Below, piece after piece: positions 48,301 through 58,300 of a DNA stretch of 64,000 nucleotides. The DNA lies in the NCBI GenBank assembly GCA_035048495.1, contig CM068548.1, positions 12,203,464-12,267,463 on the forward strand, in the 5' to 3' direction. The position numbers and the translations under genes were made by a program. Under the pieces are notes generated by a model. It worked only from the letters and a program-made list of their open reading frames with translations, searched no databases and had not been told where the DNA came from. Each line of letters begins with the position of its first letter. Positions within the stretch are counted from its first letter, which is position 1. This DNA is from Euptelea pleiosperma. Its lineage: Eukaryota; Streptophyta; Magnoliopsida; Ranunculales; Eupteleaceae.

Positions 48301-51300
48301 GTAGGGTTCAAGGCCACTGTACATGTATTCCCCCCCATTGTCAGTGCATAGGACTTTTAGGGTGGTGCCCAATTGATTGTACACCATTTTATGGAAGGTT
48401 TGAAAGATAGTATGCACCTCATTTTTTGATTTCATAAGGTAGATCCAAGTGTAACGACTATAGTCATCCACAAAAACCACAAAGTAGCAAAAACCAAAGA
48501 TAGAAGTGGTGGGATTGGGTCCCCAAACATCAGAGTGAACAAGCTGTAAAGGAAACGTACTTTTTTTTTATTACTGGTCGGAAAAGACACCCGACATTGT
48601 TTTGCAAGTACACAAGTTTCACAGTTGAACTCAAAAAATGGAATAGACGCAAACTGAGGTAACAAACTCTTCATGACTGAAAGTGGTAAATGACCTAGCC
48701 TGTTATGCCATCGCATTAACAGGTCTTTATTAACGCTAGAACTGTTGACATTGGCACTAGATTGATGTGCAACAGAATATGAAGTCGGCTGGCTATCGAG
48801 CATGTACAATCCACTATCCTCACGACCACTGCCAATCATCCGCCTCGTCCCCAAGTCCTGAAAAACACAGTGAGTAGGAAAAAAGGTAACACTGCAGTTT
48901 AGGCTCTTAGTAAGATGGCTAACAGAAAGTAGGTTAGTAGTGAATTTAGGAACATGAAGTACAGAGGATAAAGATAAAGTAGGTGTGGCAGAGATAGTGC
49001 CCTTCCCTGAGATAGAGGAGAAGGTGCCATCGGCCACACGGACCTTGTCCTTACCTGAGCAGATATTATAGGTGGAGAAAAGGGATGGCATACCAGTCAT
49101 ATGATCGGAGGCACCAGAGTCAATGATCCAGGAAGGACCAATGGTTGCCGTAGACACATGGTGGGCTGAATGGGATGTACCTGTCTGAGCAAAGGATGAT
49201 GTAGGTGGGGAAGGGCCATCAAGCTGAGTAAGTAATTGTCGAAGCCTGTCAATGCCCATGCTAGAGAAGGTGTTGGACTGCCCAGAGGAAGGGGTCACAT
49301 CAGAGGAATCTTGGTTGGTGGCATGAGCGGCTGAGGTTCCATGTTTGCTACCAAAGGGCTTCTTTGAGGAGCCTTGCTTCCCCCCAGAGAACTGTGCAGG
49401 ACGACCATGAAGATTCCAGCAGGTCTCTCGAGTGTGGCGACGCTTGCCACAGTGATCACATCTGAGTCGATCACGATCATCAAGATCCCCATCCTTCTTC
49501 GACGTGGGTTTGCTCAATTTCTAAGTGGCCAAGGCAGACTTCTCAGATAAAGGAACATCAACATCTGTCTTAGAGCTCATGGCTCTCCTCCTGCTGTCTT
49601 CGCTCTGGATGTAGGAGTAGACCTGTGCAATGGTTGACGGCGGTGGATCTCTGCCCAAGATGTTGGCTCGAACCTGCTCATAGCTCTGGTTCAAGCTGCC
49701 AAGAAACTTGAATATGCGTCCGCGCACAATCATCTTTCGGAACTCCGTAGCGTCCTTGGTACATGCAGGGGTGTAGGTCTGGTAGTGATCTACCTCTTCC
49801 CACTTGCTGCGTAACGCAGCGTAGTATGATCCCAAAGGAAGATCGCCTTGCTTCAGATGTGCTATCTCCTGCTGAAGTTCATACATCTTAGCAAAATTTT
49901 CATCTTGGGAGTAGGTCTGAGATGCCGTGTCCCATATATCCTTGGCAGTCGGGAGAAAGAGGAAGCCTGTGCTAATCGATGGATGCATGGAATGAAGCAG
50001 CCATGACATGACCATCGAGTTTTCCGCTTCCGACTTCTCAAACGTGGCATCGGAGGAATCAGGTGCAGTGATGCGTCCAGTGATATAGCCGGCTTTGCCT
50101 CGTCCGGTGATGTACATCTTGGCAGATTGAGACCATGTGAGGTAGTTGGTCCCGTTGAGTTTCACCGTAGTGAATGATTCCGATGACCTAAAAAGGTTCC
50201 TGGATAGGTGCGGTAGCACTAGGGAGGTTCCGGGCTCCTCTGAGACCTGCGGCTAGATCCAGAGGGTCTTCTCTGACCTTTTGGAAGGGGCGGTTAGGCT
50301 TGGTGACTCTTTTCCAACCTTCTGGAGTGGGCGGCTATGCCTGATAGCTCTTCTCCAGGCTTCTGGAGTGGGCGGCTAGGCCTGAGAGAACTTCTCCAAC
50401 CTTTTGGAGTAGGCGGCTAAGGTTTCAGACTCTTCTAAAGCCTGCGGCTATCCATGGGAGATGATCTCCTTCTTTGGAAAGCCCTTCGCATCGAATTTCG
50501 CAATCCCTAGGGTTCTTCAGACCTCTAGGATTGAGCCATGGTTACATAACCATGCTCTGATACCATGTTGTAATCTTGGATCGTAACCAGGATAAGAGAT
50601 TAGGGTTAGAGATGGAAGAGAGGAGAGGAGAAGAGAATTGGGGGAAGAGGAGAAATCGTGTAGAGCTTAGAATAGCCTACATGATTTCACCCAATATATA
50701 TATTAAGTGAAGTTTTTCAATATTACAAGGGCCACCTGTAGAATATAAGATATTACAAGTAGGTCCCTGACAACACCATTTACATGACGGCGACAGTGAT
50801 GGAAAGTGCCCCGCAAAGGTGGATTTGTGGTCTTCGAGTTGTAGGTCAAAACAGTTGATCACACTACTCATTTTGCATCTCCTTATTAATTCTTTTTCTT
50901 TTTTCTCTCTTTTTTTTTGAGAAAAAAAGATTCACAAAAGCTTGTTCAATTTGAGTCGAGCTGTTGAGTTGCCGAGAAACTCAACGAGTCAAGTACTCGA
51001 TTGAATTTCTTGAAAAATGAGTTCTTCACACATAGAAAGAAATCATGTTTTTGTTATGAATCACTTTAATGGTAGTTTCTTGAATATCCCACCTGGGTCC
51101 ATGTATCCTACATGTTTTGGTAACTGTTAGTGTTATGGGACACCATGTATTTGCATTACACTGAAAAATCAGGCATCACTGTCCAGACCTACATTACCCT
51201 TTTCACAAACCTTGTGTTTTCTACAATCTTTTCTTTCATTGACATGAGCATATAGTGACGATGTAGAGCCTGTGTATTATAGAGGATAGTGGGTGTATTT

Positions 51301-51786
51301 AGGGATGATCTGCACCAGGAGTCCATAGATTTGGCTTTTTGGAAAGTCATTTATCATACATATTACTCTGACTCAAGGTTTACCCATTTATATGTTATGC
51401 AAAGAAAGCTTCAATGTTGAGCTCAGGGTTTATCATTTCTTTGTGGCACAGGGGATAGATATTTGAAGCCATGGATTATTCCAGAACCAGAAGTCATGTT
51501 TATTCCTCGAATGAAAGAAGATGAGTGTCTTGTTTTAGCCAGCGATGGGTTGTGGGACGTCATGACGAATGAAGAGGTTTGTGAGGTGGCTCGAAGGCGG
51601 ATCCTGCTCTGGCACAAAAAGAATGGTGTTACTCCTCTCGCAGAAAGAGGTGGAGGAGTTGATCCTGCAGCTCAAGCAGCAGCAGAGTTCCTCTCAAAGC
51701 TTGCTCTCCAAAAGGGAAGCAAGGACAACATCACAGTGATCGTGGTGGACTTGAAAGCGCAAAGGAAGTTCAAGAGCAAAACATGA
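36811..51786 (+). CDS. HAB1: Clade A protein phosphatase 2C, HAB1/HAB2-type
   Basis: A Mg/Mn-dependent Ser/Thr phosphatase that switches off SnRK2 kinases and is inhibited by ABA-bound PYR/PYL receptors. Four coding exons: 36811-37713, 37813-38151, 38244-38349, 51452-51786, all GT-AG, phases consistent, 560 residues (Arabidopsis HAB1 is 511). The start at 36811 gives MEEMSPAV, close to the HAB1 N-terminus. A long variable N-terminal region precedes the catalytic domain (about 238-555): RRSEMED at 248-254, metal-binding DGHGG at 295-299, [20 protein letters not shown] with W434 as the receptor 'lock' tryptophan typical of clade [20 protein letters not shown] at 479-486, and KGSKDN near the C-terminus. 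No lesion is seen. Intron 3 is 13.1 kb and crowded with transposons and a copy of MKK2 intron DNA; exon 4 lies intact beyond it. HAB1 versus HAB2 cannot be settled here. Confidence 0.93.
38687..40276 (-). repeat. Inverted copy of MKK2 intron 2 (segment A')
   Basis: This part of PP2C intron 3 is the reverse complement of about 59907-61106, intron 2 of the MAPKK gene. Clear shared blocks include 'ggcatgataaagtggatcaa', 'tgtgttgaatca' and 'ataaaatctgaatatagta'. A 428-bp MITE (39053-39480) is present here and absent from the MKK2 copy. Divergence is roughly one difference in ten bases by eye. Confidence 0.85.
39053..39480. mobile_element. MITE inserted in duplicated intron segment
   Basis: 428 bp present here and missing from the homologous MKK2 intron, which defines its borders. 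The ends are loosely inverted: ctctggcgtttggaaa at the left and, reversed, ctggtggtgtttggtaaa at the right; 'accaaac' words recur inside. About ten bases next to it in the MKK2 copy have no counterpart here. Confidence 0.75.
40285..40491 (+). pseudogene. Ty1-copia 3' fragment: end of RNase H region and PPT
   Basis: In shifting frames the plus strand encodes the typical copia C-terminal pattern ([13 protein letters not shown], then HVVDVFTKG, then [10 protein letters not shown]), followed by a purine tract CTTGAGGGGAG at 40481-40491. The rest of the element is missing. It sits exactly at the junction between segments A' and B' of the MKK2 intron copy. Confidence 0.75.
40492..40673 (+). mobile_element. 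Copia LTR fragment
   Basis: Starts with TGTTGTTATGG straight after the polypurine tract, as a 3' LTR should, and runs to about 40673, where sequence homologous to MKK2 intron 2 begins. No partner LTR is found. Confidence 0.65.
40677..41200 (+). pseudogene. Copy of MKK2 intron 2/exon 2 (segment B')
   Basis: Direct-orientation copy of about 61142-61668. It includes the last 44 bp of MKK2 exon 2 (here 41157-41200, minus strand) and its splice donor, then stops matching. It cannot make protein and is spliced out with the PP2C intron. Beyond it (41201-42726) I see no identifiable gene or element. Confidence 0.85.
42890..43202. mobile_element. hAT-like MITE with perfect 8-bp TSD
   Basis: 313 bp flanked by CTCTCGTC at 42882-42889 and 43203-43210. 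Terminal inverted repeats of 17 bp with two mismatches: CAAGATTTAAAATTTCG and CATGGTTTAAAATTTCG. The interior is built from many 'cgaaacatt' words. It interrupts the left LTR of element B; the right LTR shows the empty site. Confidence 0.9.
43300..43870 (-). mobile_element. TRIM element A, tandem LTR-int-LTR-int-LTR array
   Basis: Three 117-bp LTRs at 43300-43416, 43527-43643 and 43754-43870 are separated by two 110-bp interiors, giving an exact 227-bp period. Each LTR begins TGTCACGG and ends CCGTGACA. Each interior has, on the minus strand, TGGTATCAGAGC next to one LTR (tRNA-iMet primer site) and a G-rich tract GGCGGGGGAG next to the other (polypurine tract). There is no coding capacity. 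The copies look identical or nearly so. Flanking 4-bp TCCT repeats (43296-43299, 43871-43874) may be the target duplication. Confidence 0.88.
44388..45024. repeat. Long inverted repeat
   Basis: Arms at about 44388-44533 and 44884-45024 are reverse complements with indels, sharing 'gaaagcgaggga', 'gctgttctttatgtttcgtt' and 'gtagagctggtagg'. Probably a foldback transposon; its borders are not resolved. Confidence 0.7.
45279..45353. repeat. (TA)n microsatellite, about 37 units
   Basis: An uninterrupted TA run of about 75 bp in the PP2C intron 3, 313 bp before the copia element. Confidence 0.95.
45666..45880 (-). repeat. Copia 3' LTR
   Basis: TGTTGTAATC...CCTGACAACA; preceded inside the element by the polypurine tract. 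Includes a GGAGA-type short repeat with one more AGGAG unit than the other LTR. Confidence 0.93.
45881..45896 (-). other. Copia polypurine tract
   Basis: On the minus strand CAGCTTGAGGGGGAG lies directly before the 3' LTR, the usual plus-strand primer site of copia elements. Confidence 0.85.
45888..46292 (-). pseudogene. Copia RNase H region
   Basis: 134-codon open stretch with the RNase H pattern of copia Pol: [20 protein letters not shown], then LYCDNKAAI, then [14 protein letters not shown] and DVLTKG. It is out of frame with the reverse transcriptase stretch upstream. Confidence 0.88.
46178..46687 (-). pseudogene. Copia Pol connection region, broken
   Basis: Starts in frame after a stop (TAA at 46688-46690) that follows the RT. 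The [19 protein letters not shown] and [11 protein letters not shown] patterns are typical of the RT-RNase H linker; after 'AVS' the frame slips and the rest is read out of frame. Confidence 0.8.
46691..48151 (-). pseudogene. Copia reverse transcriptase and integrase C-terminus
   Basis: 486-codon open stretch. It begins with the integrase C-terminal pattern ([12 protein letters not shown]), passes [13 protein letters not shown], and contains the copia RVT_2 domain: [37 protein letters not shown], the [16 protein letters not shown] motif and the catalytic YVDD. It is separated by frameshifts or stops from its neighbours. Confidence 0.92.
48145..48480 (-). pseudogene. Copia integrase core, frameshifted
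   Basis: 111-codon stretch with [17 protein letters not shown] and [10 protein letters not shown], which hold the first two acidic residues of the D-D-E triad. The region with the third acidic residue follows in another frame after about 48250. Confidence 0.85.
48432..49517 (-). pseudogene. Copia zinc knuckle, protease and pre-integrase domain
   Basis: 361-codon stretch. A CCHC knuckle [14 protein letters not shown] near its start binds RNA; the aspartic protease motif is [13 protein letters not shown]; further on RWHNRLGH and CETCVLAKQ form the HHCC zinc site before the integrase. It is in frame with gag but separated from it by one TAG at 49518-49520. Confidence 0.9.
49521..50219 (-). pseudogene. 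Copia gag
   Basis: About 230 codons of the plant copia gag type: [54 protein letters not shown] and [17 protein letters not shown]. The true start is unclear because no ATG begins this open stretch. Confidence 0.88.
50554..50565 (-). other. Copia tRNA-iMet primer-binding site
   Basis: TGGTATCAGAGC on the minus strand abuts the 5' LTR, the standard primer site complementary to the 3' end of initiator tRNA-Met. Confidence 0.95.
50566..50775 (-). repeat. Copia 5' LTR
   Basis: 210 bp, matching 45666-45880 except for three substitutions and one 5-bp indel; followed by the CCATT target duplication. The rest of the PP2C intron (50781-51451) shows no identifiable feature. Confidence 0.93.
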
Positions 51787-52818
51787 TAGTAAGTTCACCC
51801 ATCATTTGCTTATCAATCTATAACTGTACTATATAAAACTTCATTTAGTCCCATATAGTTACCACCATTATTACATAGCTCAGCCCATCTGTTTTTCCAC
51901 TTGGGCTTAATGAGTGTAAGGGATTAGTATTCTGTAAGTAATGTAGAATGGGCACGATACTGGAACGCCTTGTTGTTTAAGTCTTTGTCATACACCACGC
52001 CAAGTGCTGGCTATGTAAATTTGAGCTGTTTTAGAGATAGGAGGTAGGGAGAGATTCTATACTTTCCCGTGACACTGAAGTTCTGGTTGATTGTATTTGT
52101 TTTTGCCTCCGAGTTCAAGGCTCTGTGAGGTATTCACTTTTATGTTATTTCTACCACGTGATGCCTTGTGAAAGCATTAGAGACATTGGAAGATGAGTTT
52201 GTTATGATCGTGTTCTCCTCGAGTGGTTTCCCATTTTTTTGTGCGTACCATGTTTCAGCTATTTCTATTTACTCATTTTAACCTCGCTTGTTTGTGTTTC
52301 CTTCCCGGCAATAATGAGCCTGCAAGGTTATTTTTTTTTATTTTTTATGATCTTTTCTTTCCAAACGTTGGTTTATAGGCGATGTTTTGCATAAATTTGA
52401 CTTGCCGCCTGACTCGACCACCTCTGCCATCCAAAGGTGGTGGTTCTGAAAATCGAAACGCAATTTTTTTTTTCTGATGCCACGGACCATTAAATCCAAA
52501 ATCTCGGTTTTGGAACAAGACTTGGTAAGAGCCAGCAAAGTCAGGTTCATGGTTGCGAAGGGAACACAGGTTCGGGAATCAAATATGAGAAATGGAAACA
52601 GGAGATGGCTCCGAAAATTTCATGTGAAATGGGAAACGGCAATGGAAATGTACAGGGAAACCATGGGGAGAGTGAGGAAAACGCGATGAAAAATGCCAGG
52701 TAGTACCATTTACCGGTGGGTCTTACTCCTAACGTTCTATGTACCTATACTTTGTCATCATATTGAGCCAAGCTTTTTTTATACCAAAAATCAACTCAAT
52801 GAAGTGTTATTGACCATC

Positions 52819-52855
<37 letters not shown>

Positions 52856-55397
52856 GTAAGATCATGGCGGATATAAAAGTGGGCTCCGGACAGTGAAAAA
52901 TAGGAAAAAAAGAATTTAAACAAATTATCCTTGACGCGTCACTCTATCGATGATGAGCAGGACAAATAAGAGAGACGAGTGGGAATGCAATTATATACTC
53001 CATTTCTCTTTTCTAATATTATTTTATTATTTTTTCAAAATAAATTTCAATAGCAGTTAAAAAAAAAACAATTTTTTTCTTCAAATTAACAGCCGTTATT
53101 TTTGTTATAATGTTCGTTATAACAGGAGAAAATGTAACAGATTAGGGCGTACCGTTATAACAACGGTGCATTTGTTAGTTCTTACCAAAAACAAAAATAA
53201 CGGCCCGTTTTTAAAACGGTGCTTCTTAGTTCTTACATAAAAAAGATCCCTAATAGCTTCAATTCCTTGGCTAGGATCCACGCTAAGCAAAGCGAACTAT
53301 ACCCACAAGGTTAATGGGGGTTTTCGAAGTCATGGCACTAGCACTACATGGGGAAACCTTTTTCTGGCGGAACCCACCACTTTCCACAGTGGGAGGAGTA
53401 CACATTCACCACCCGTGGCGGGTCGAATTTCCAAGATTGTTGGAAATGGATTTGGGAAACAAAAGGTCTTATAGGAGAGAGAGAGAGAGAGAGCTACAAT
53501 TGGCACCATGAAGTCTAGAGTGCAATTGCTCATTGCGAGGGACCAACTGATCTTAGTCTTACATCTATCAGTTGACGAATTAGCTCTCATCAGTCTGTAA
53601 TGGATTAGGGTGAAAAAAAATATTAGACATTCCATCCTCTGAAACCAACACTTTTGATGTTATCTGACGTAAGAAATGTGAAATGCAGCTTAAAAAAAAA
53701 AAAAAAAAACTTTCACCTTTTCAGATTTGTCGTTATAAACTTGAGATGTTTTGACAAATTTCCCATATGTATTTAAAATTGAACCTCATTGCAGAAAGTT
53801 TGTACCAAAACACTGAAGATTTAATATGGAAGTCAATGTAGTCATATGTTCAAGATGTCAGCTTGTCATTTTAGCATAAACATAGACGGAAATCCTGAAG
53901 TTGTGGAGATTGTTACCGTTTGTAAAGTAGAACAAATATGAACTTTGCTAAGTCCTACCAAAAAAATCATGAAGTTTGGTGCTGAAACAATTCAACTTGA
54001 TGAGTTCTCAACTGAGTTCTTAGCAGAATTTTCATGGAAAATTGGCCCAACAAGAATTGTTCAACACCCAAACCAGAAAAACAGTTTTTTAGCACCAAAT
54101 GGATGTATTGAAATTAGCAGGCTTTTCTCAAACAGAAAAAAAAAAAAAAAAACAGGTTTGTTTCTCAAAACTGTGGCCATAAAGCATTGACACTTCTGAA
54201 TACCAGCAGGAGGGGAACTCAAGTCATGCTTCTTATGATAACTTATTTCATTTCATATCTTCAGGTTTATATGATGGCATGCATTTCCCACATTTTTCAA
54301 ACAAGTAACTCTCTTTCAAGTTATAAATTCTTCAGTGCTTAAGAAAGATGTCCTGTGCACTTCTTTGTTCAAGCATTATGTTTCTTGTGATCTTGCTGAT
54401 CCTTAGGAATCATCAACCCTTCCTATATTTCAACTGATCTGAATTGTGGCTGTTTTCCTTCATTCTTTTGATGCTCCCAAATGTTCTTCAGTTGCACTCA
54501 CGATATCTGAGGAGAAATATATTATCATGTATGTCAGTCACATGTTCAGACAGCAATGTTAGCTTGTCGTTCAAAATTATCACCCAACGTACAATAGAAA
54601 TGTCAGCCCATCATACGTGCCTAATTTGTTTTTCTAAGAAGAGTGCAAGTTTTACAGTCTAACAAGTATAAACTTGGATGGGCAGAGGTGCACCTCTTGG
54701 ATGGATTATTGCCCAAAAACAGGATCCAGAGATCCTTGGCAATTGAATCAACCGCCTGCTTTGGAAAGTCGATAAAATAATAGACTGATTCATGTAACTG
54801 GGACACTGACATTTGTGTTGGTGTTGGGACATTGACTGAACAACAGATATGCATGAAAGACTCAAAAAAATACTACATTAACGGAAAACATACACTATAG
54901 TCAAAATACAGAAGCATCTGTAGTTAAGAAACATTGAGAAAATATAAAATATTAAATCATGACAATAAAATATTTTCAGAAGGACAAGATCTATATACAA
55001 TAGCAGGAATAGAAGTAATAGCTGAAAAGAAAAAGAAAAGATACAGTTTGTCCTTACAAGCATGTTGATGTATGTTGAACCAGTGTTGGACAAAGATTTG
55101 TCCAACATTTTTTAAAGAAATGAAGTGTCTCTGATATCACACAAGTCCAGTGATCAGATGGTTGACATCATCCAGTCAGTGCAGCCCTTGTTGTATGGCC
55201 CAGGCCAATGGGCATGTGAATGAATTGGGCAGAGAGCTGAATTTATACAAACTTAAGTTTATTTAAGGCTTATGAAGGAGTCATTCACACATTTAGCACC
55301 CATAGAGGCATATCATCGTATGCTAAGCTGAGTACTGCAGGATCTGGTGTCAGAAAAAGACTAGTGTATAACTATATTTGCACCAGATCATAACCTA
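51787..55397. other. Spacer between two convergent genes
   Basis: Between the PP2C stop and the MKK2 stop I see no gene. It holds the PP2C 3' UTR (to roughly 52.1 kb), a (GA)n tract at 52822-52851 and an AACGG-rich MITE-like stretch at about 53040-53226. Minus-strand open frames near 54621-54865 could belong to an alternative MKK2 3' end but have no recognisable family pattern. Confidence 0.6.
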
Positions 55398-58300
55398 TTA
55401 CAGTAAAATTTGACATATGAGAAGGGTTAGCATTTGGACATACCAGGCAGGTGTTGTAAACGTGGCTAATGGAGACCCTGCATCGGTGAAGTAAGATGCA
55501 AGATCGACATCCAAGTCTTTATACATGCTGATGAAAGGATGTTCCTGGTTTTCACATGAAAATATTATCATTAGTGAGGGTTTTGAGGGCATATGCATCC
55601 TACTTAAATCATGATGGATGTGCCCATGGATCAGCAAGAGGCAAAAGAAAAGTCAACATAGAGGATAACCCTCAAATTAAAAGTCTCGTATCTGAATGTC
55701 ATTTTCGTTGTCCATCCTCCTAAGCTTAATTTGTGTTTCTGACTGAAGTCAGAGGTAGGGAAAACCGGCACTAATACTGATGGTAGCATAGTAGAAAGTT
55801 GTGTGGGTTTAAATGGCTTGGTTAGAGATCTTCAGACTGTCTTCATCAGCACAGAACCCCATATTTGTTGTTGAGCTTAAGCTTTCACTTACTTAAGGCC
55901 TGAGATTGGTTAGATGTTGAAGATATTGTTATATATATTAGCTCGGCGAATGCAATTGGAGGCTAGGACTTGTCCACTAACCACATTGAAAGCTATGTCA
56001 CCTGGACACTTCAAAATGGAAGCCATACCCACGACAGACACTTCATTATTAAGTGTAAGTGCCGTGTCCATTACGTATCCTGGCTGTGTCTCTGATGCAC
56101 CTTTGGGTACGTAGAGTGAGAGTCTCGAGTGAGTTTAGGACCTGGATTGTAAGTAATATGTGGAGGGAAGTCAAAAGGCAGCTGAACTACTTAGCTTTTT
56201 GGGCTTTGGTGGGATTTCTGAGGTGTATCCTAAGGAGTTCCCTAGTTTTCTTTCTCGAATTATGGAGGGTGATAGAGGATTTAAATACTAGTGTTTATAA
56301 ATCTTTTTTTTTAGTTTAGTTTCTGGTAGGGTTCAGCAAAAACCTAGCTTACCCACCAAAAAAAGGAGAGGGTTGTATCCATACCATAAGTTCATGGGCT
56401 GCCTGTCTATCCTTTGCATTTTTCTGCACGCTGAAACAGAAATTGAACAACAGTTCCTTGTTAGTGATGAAAAATCCTCCAAATATGGAGGGAAAAGCAA
56501 ACATTTCAGATGAACAAAATATTGATGTGGTACAAGGGGAGAATTAAAAAATGACAGAAAATGTCAAATATGGCCGATCTGGCTAAAACAAAATATAGAA
56601 GAAATGAACCACTTGGAAAATGCCAGATTAGAGTAAGGTGAATCTTGCAATTGTTCAATGCTGCCATTGTTCAAGTTTCTAACTTATCAGGAAAAAAAAA
56701 AAAACGAAAAAAATCAAGTTTCTAAGGTTACAAGTTCCATACAAAAGTTAAGTGCATGTGTGGCATCAGAAAAAAAAAGGTGCTTTTTGGAGTCGAAGCT
56801 GATCATGTCAATTAATATAACATGAGTGCCATTTCAATGTAAGAACAGAGTTAGACTAATTCTGGTAAAATCATGTTACGGAAGGTATATGATGTCATTT
56901 CCACACTATTAAGTCTGTTCTGAAGTTAAGTATGCAGAATGTAATCTTTACCATGAGGAAATAAACGAGCAGAACTCAGGGGAAAATTGGTCAGAAGGTG
57001 CATAAGGCGGTGGCTCATCAACAATTGCTTCCAAGAGCTCATAACAATTGTTCCATCCTCCCTCTTGTTCGGGTGGAGAATATGGAAAGCGACCTGTTGC
57101 ACACTCTAGCAAAACAAGTCCCAAGCTCCAAATATCACTTTTGTGGCCATATTTGCCTCCACTGATTCTCTCTGGCTATTGAACACAAATTCCACGTAAA
57201 TGGCTTTACTAATATGTTTCTAATGCTGCTAAAGTTTAGCATGAAATGATCATCCACCAGCAACCACAGGGAAGGTTAAAATTTCCAATGAAAATATAAG
57301 AGACAAATAGCATTTGACAGAGATTAGTATAAATTTACTCACAGACATATAGTTGTAAGTGCCAACAAAGGTATTCCGCTCGCCAGAGGTGGTTGTCAGT
57401 GTAGCACTCACACCAAAGTCGGTTATCTTTACTTCTCCACTGTGATTGATTAATAAATTAGAAGGTTTCAAGTCCCTGTGGATGATGTGTTTTTCATGAT
57501 GAAGATACAACAAACCCATGAGCACCTACGTATATGAAGAAACAGTTCAACTGGATGAAATTAGTTTACATTTTAATTAGTTGCAGAAATTCAAGTCAAA
57601 GAATGGAAAGCAGAAGTTCTTTGCCATGTTACACTTGCCTGCTTACAGATGGCAGCAAGATACGGCTCTGGAATTGATTTGACTTTCTTCAGAAAATCCG
57701 CAAGTGAGCCACCATCCATGTACTCTAAGATTATTGATATGACACCATTATCATAGAAAGACTGGTAACACACAGCAACATATGGACATTGTGTGGAATT
57801 ATTAATTTTCAGTTCCTGCGCAATCAGTCTAACAAGGTCCTCTTGAAAATTAACTTGGATGGCCTGCATACAGAAGAGTGTCAGAAGATGCAGAATTTTC
57901 TTCCCAAAGATTGGTAAAACAAAGCAGCTACAGAGAGATTCTATAATGAATCTTGGATTAATTCACAAAAACAAAGGAATGTGAACTTGTCAATTCATGA
58001 ACTGGGCTTTAAATTGAAAGCATAGATCCATCATTCATGTATTAGGAGCAGAAGCGAGCCCAGAGGGGAAAGATCTAAAGTTTGAGTCATTGAACATTTA
58101 TGTGGTCTACATGGCATAGTTGTACATGTGGCTCACATGTAAGGGGCTGAGACACACAATTCAATGGATCCTACTAAGGAGATCTCTTAACCCTTAACTC
58201 GCTTGAATGGATGTCCTTAACCAACCAATAGATTGGATCATCTTATAGGCCCCTTTTTTTGACAAAGAGATCTTCTGGATGGGATTGAATGGCAGTGCCA

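Larger units (their letters stand above)
45666..50775 (-). mobile_element. Full-length Ty1-copia LTR retrotransposon
   Basis: 5.1-kb element in PP2C intron 3, antisense to the gene. LTRs at 45666-45880 (3' LTR, 215 bp) and 50566-50775 (5' LTR, 210 bp) begin TGTTG and end CAACA. A perfect 5-bp target duplication CCATT is at 45661-45665 and 50776-50780. Domain order on the minus strand is gag, zinc knuckle, protease, integrase, reverse transcriptase, RNase H, the Copia order. LTRs differ by three substitutions and one 5-bp indel, yet the coding region has several stops and frameshifts, so this copy is defective. Confidence 0.95.

Noticed and set aside
54621..54865. Two overlapping minus-strand frames that might be an extra MKK2 exon
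   Set aside because: Neither frame resembles MAPKK C-termini; kept only as a possible alternative 3' end.
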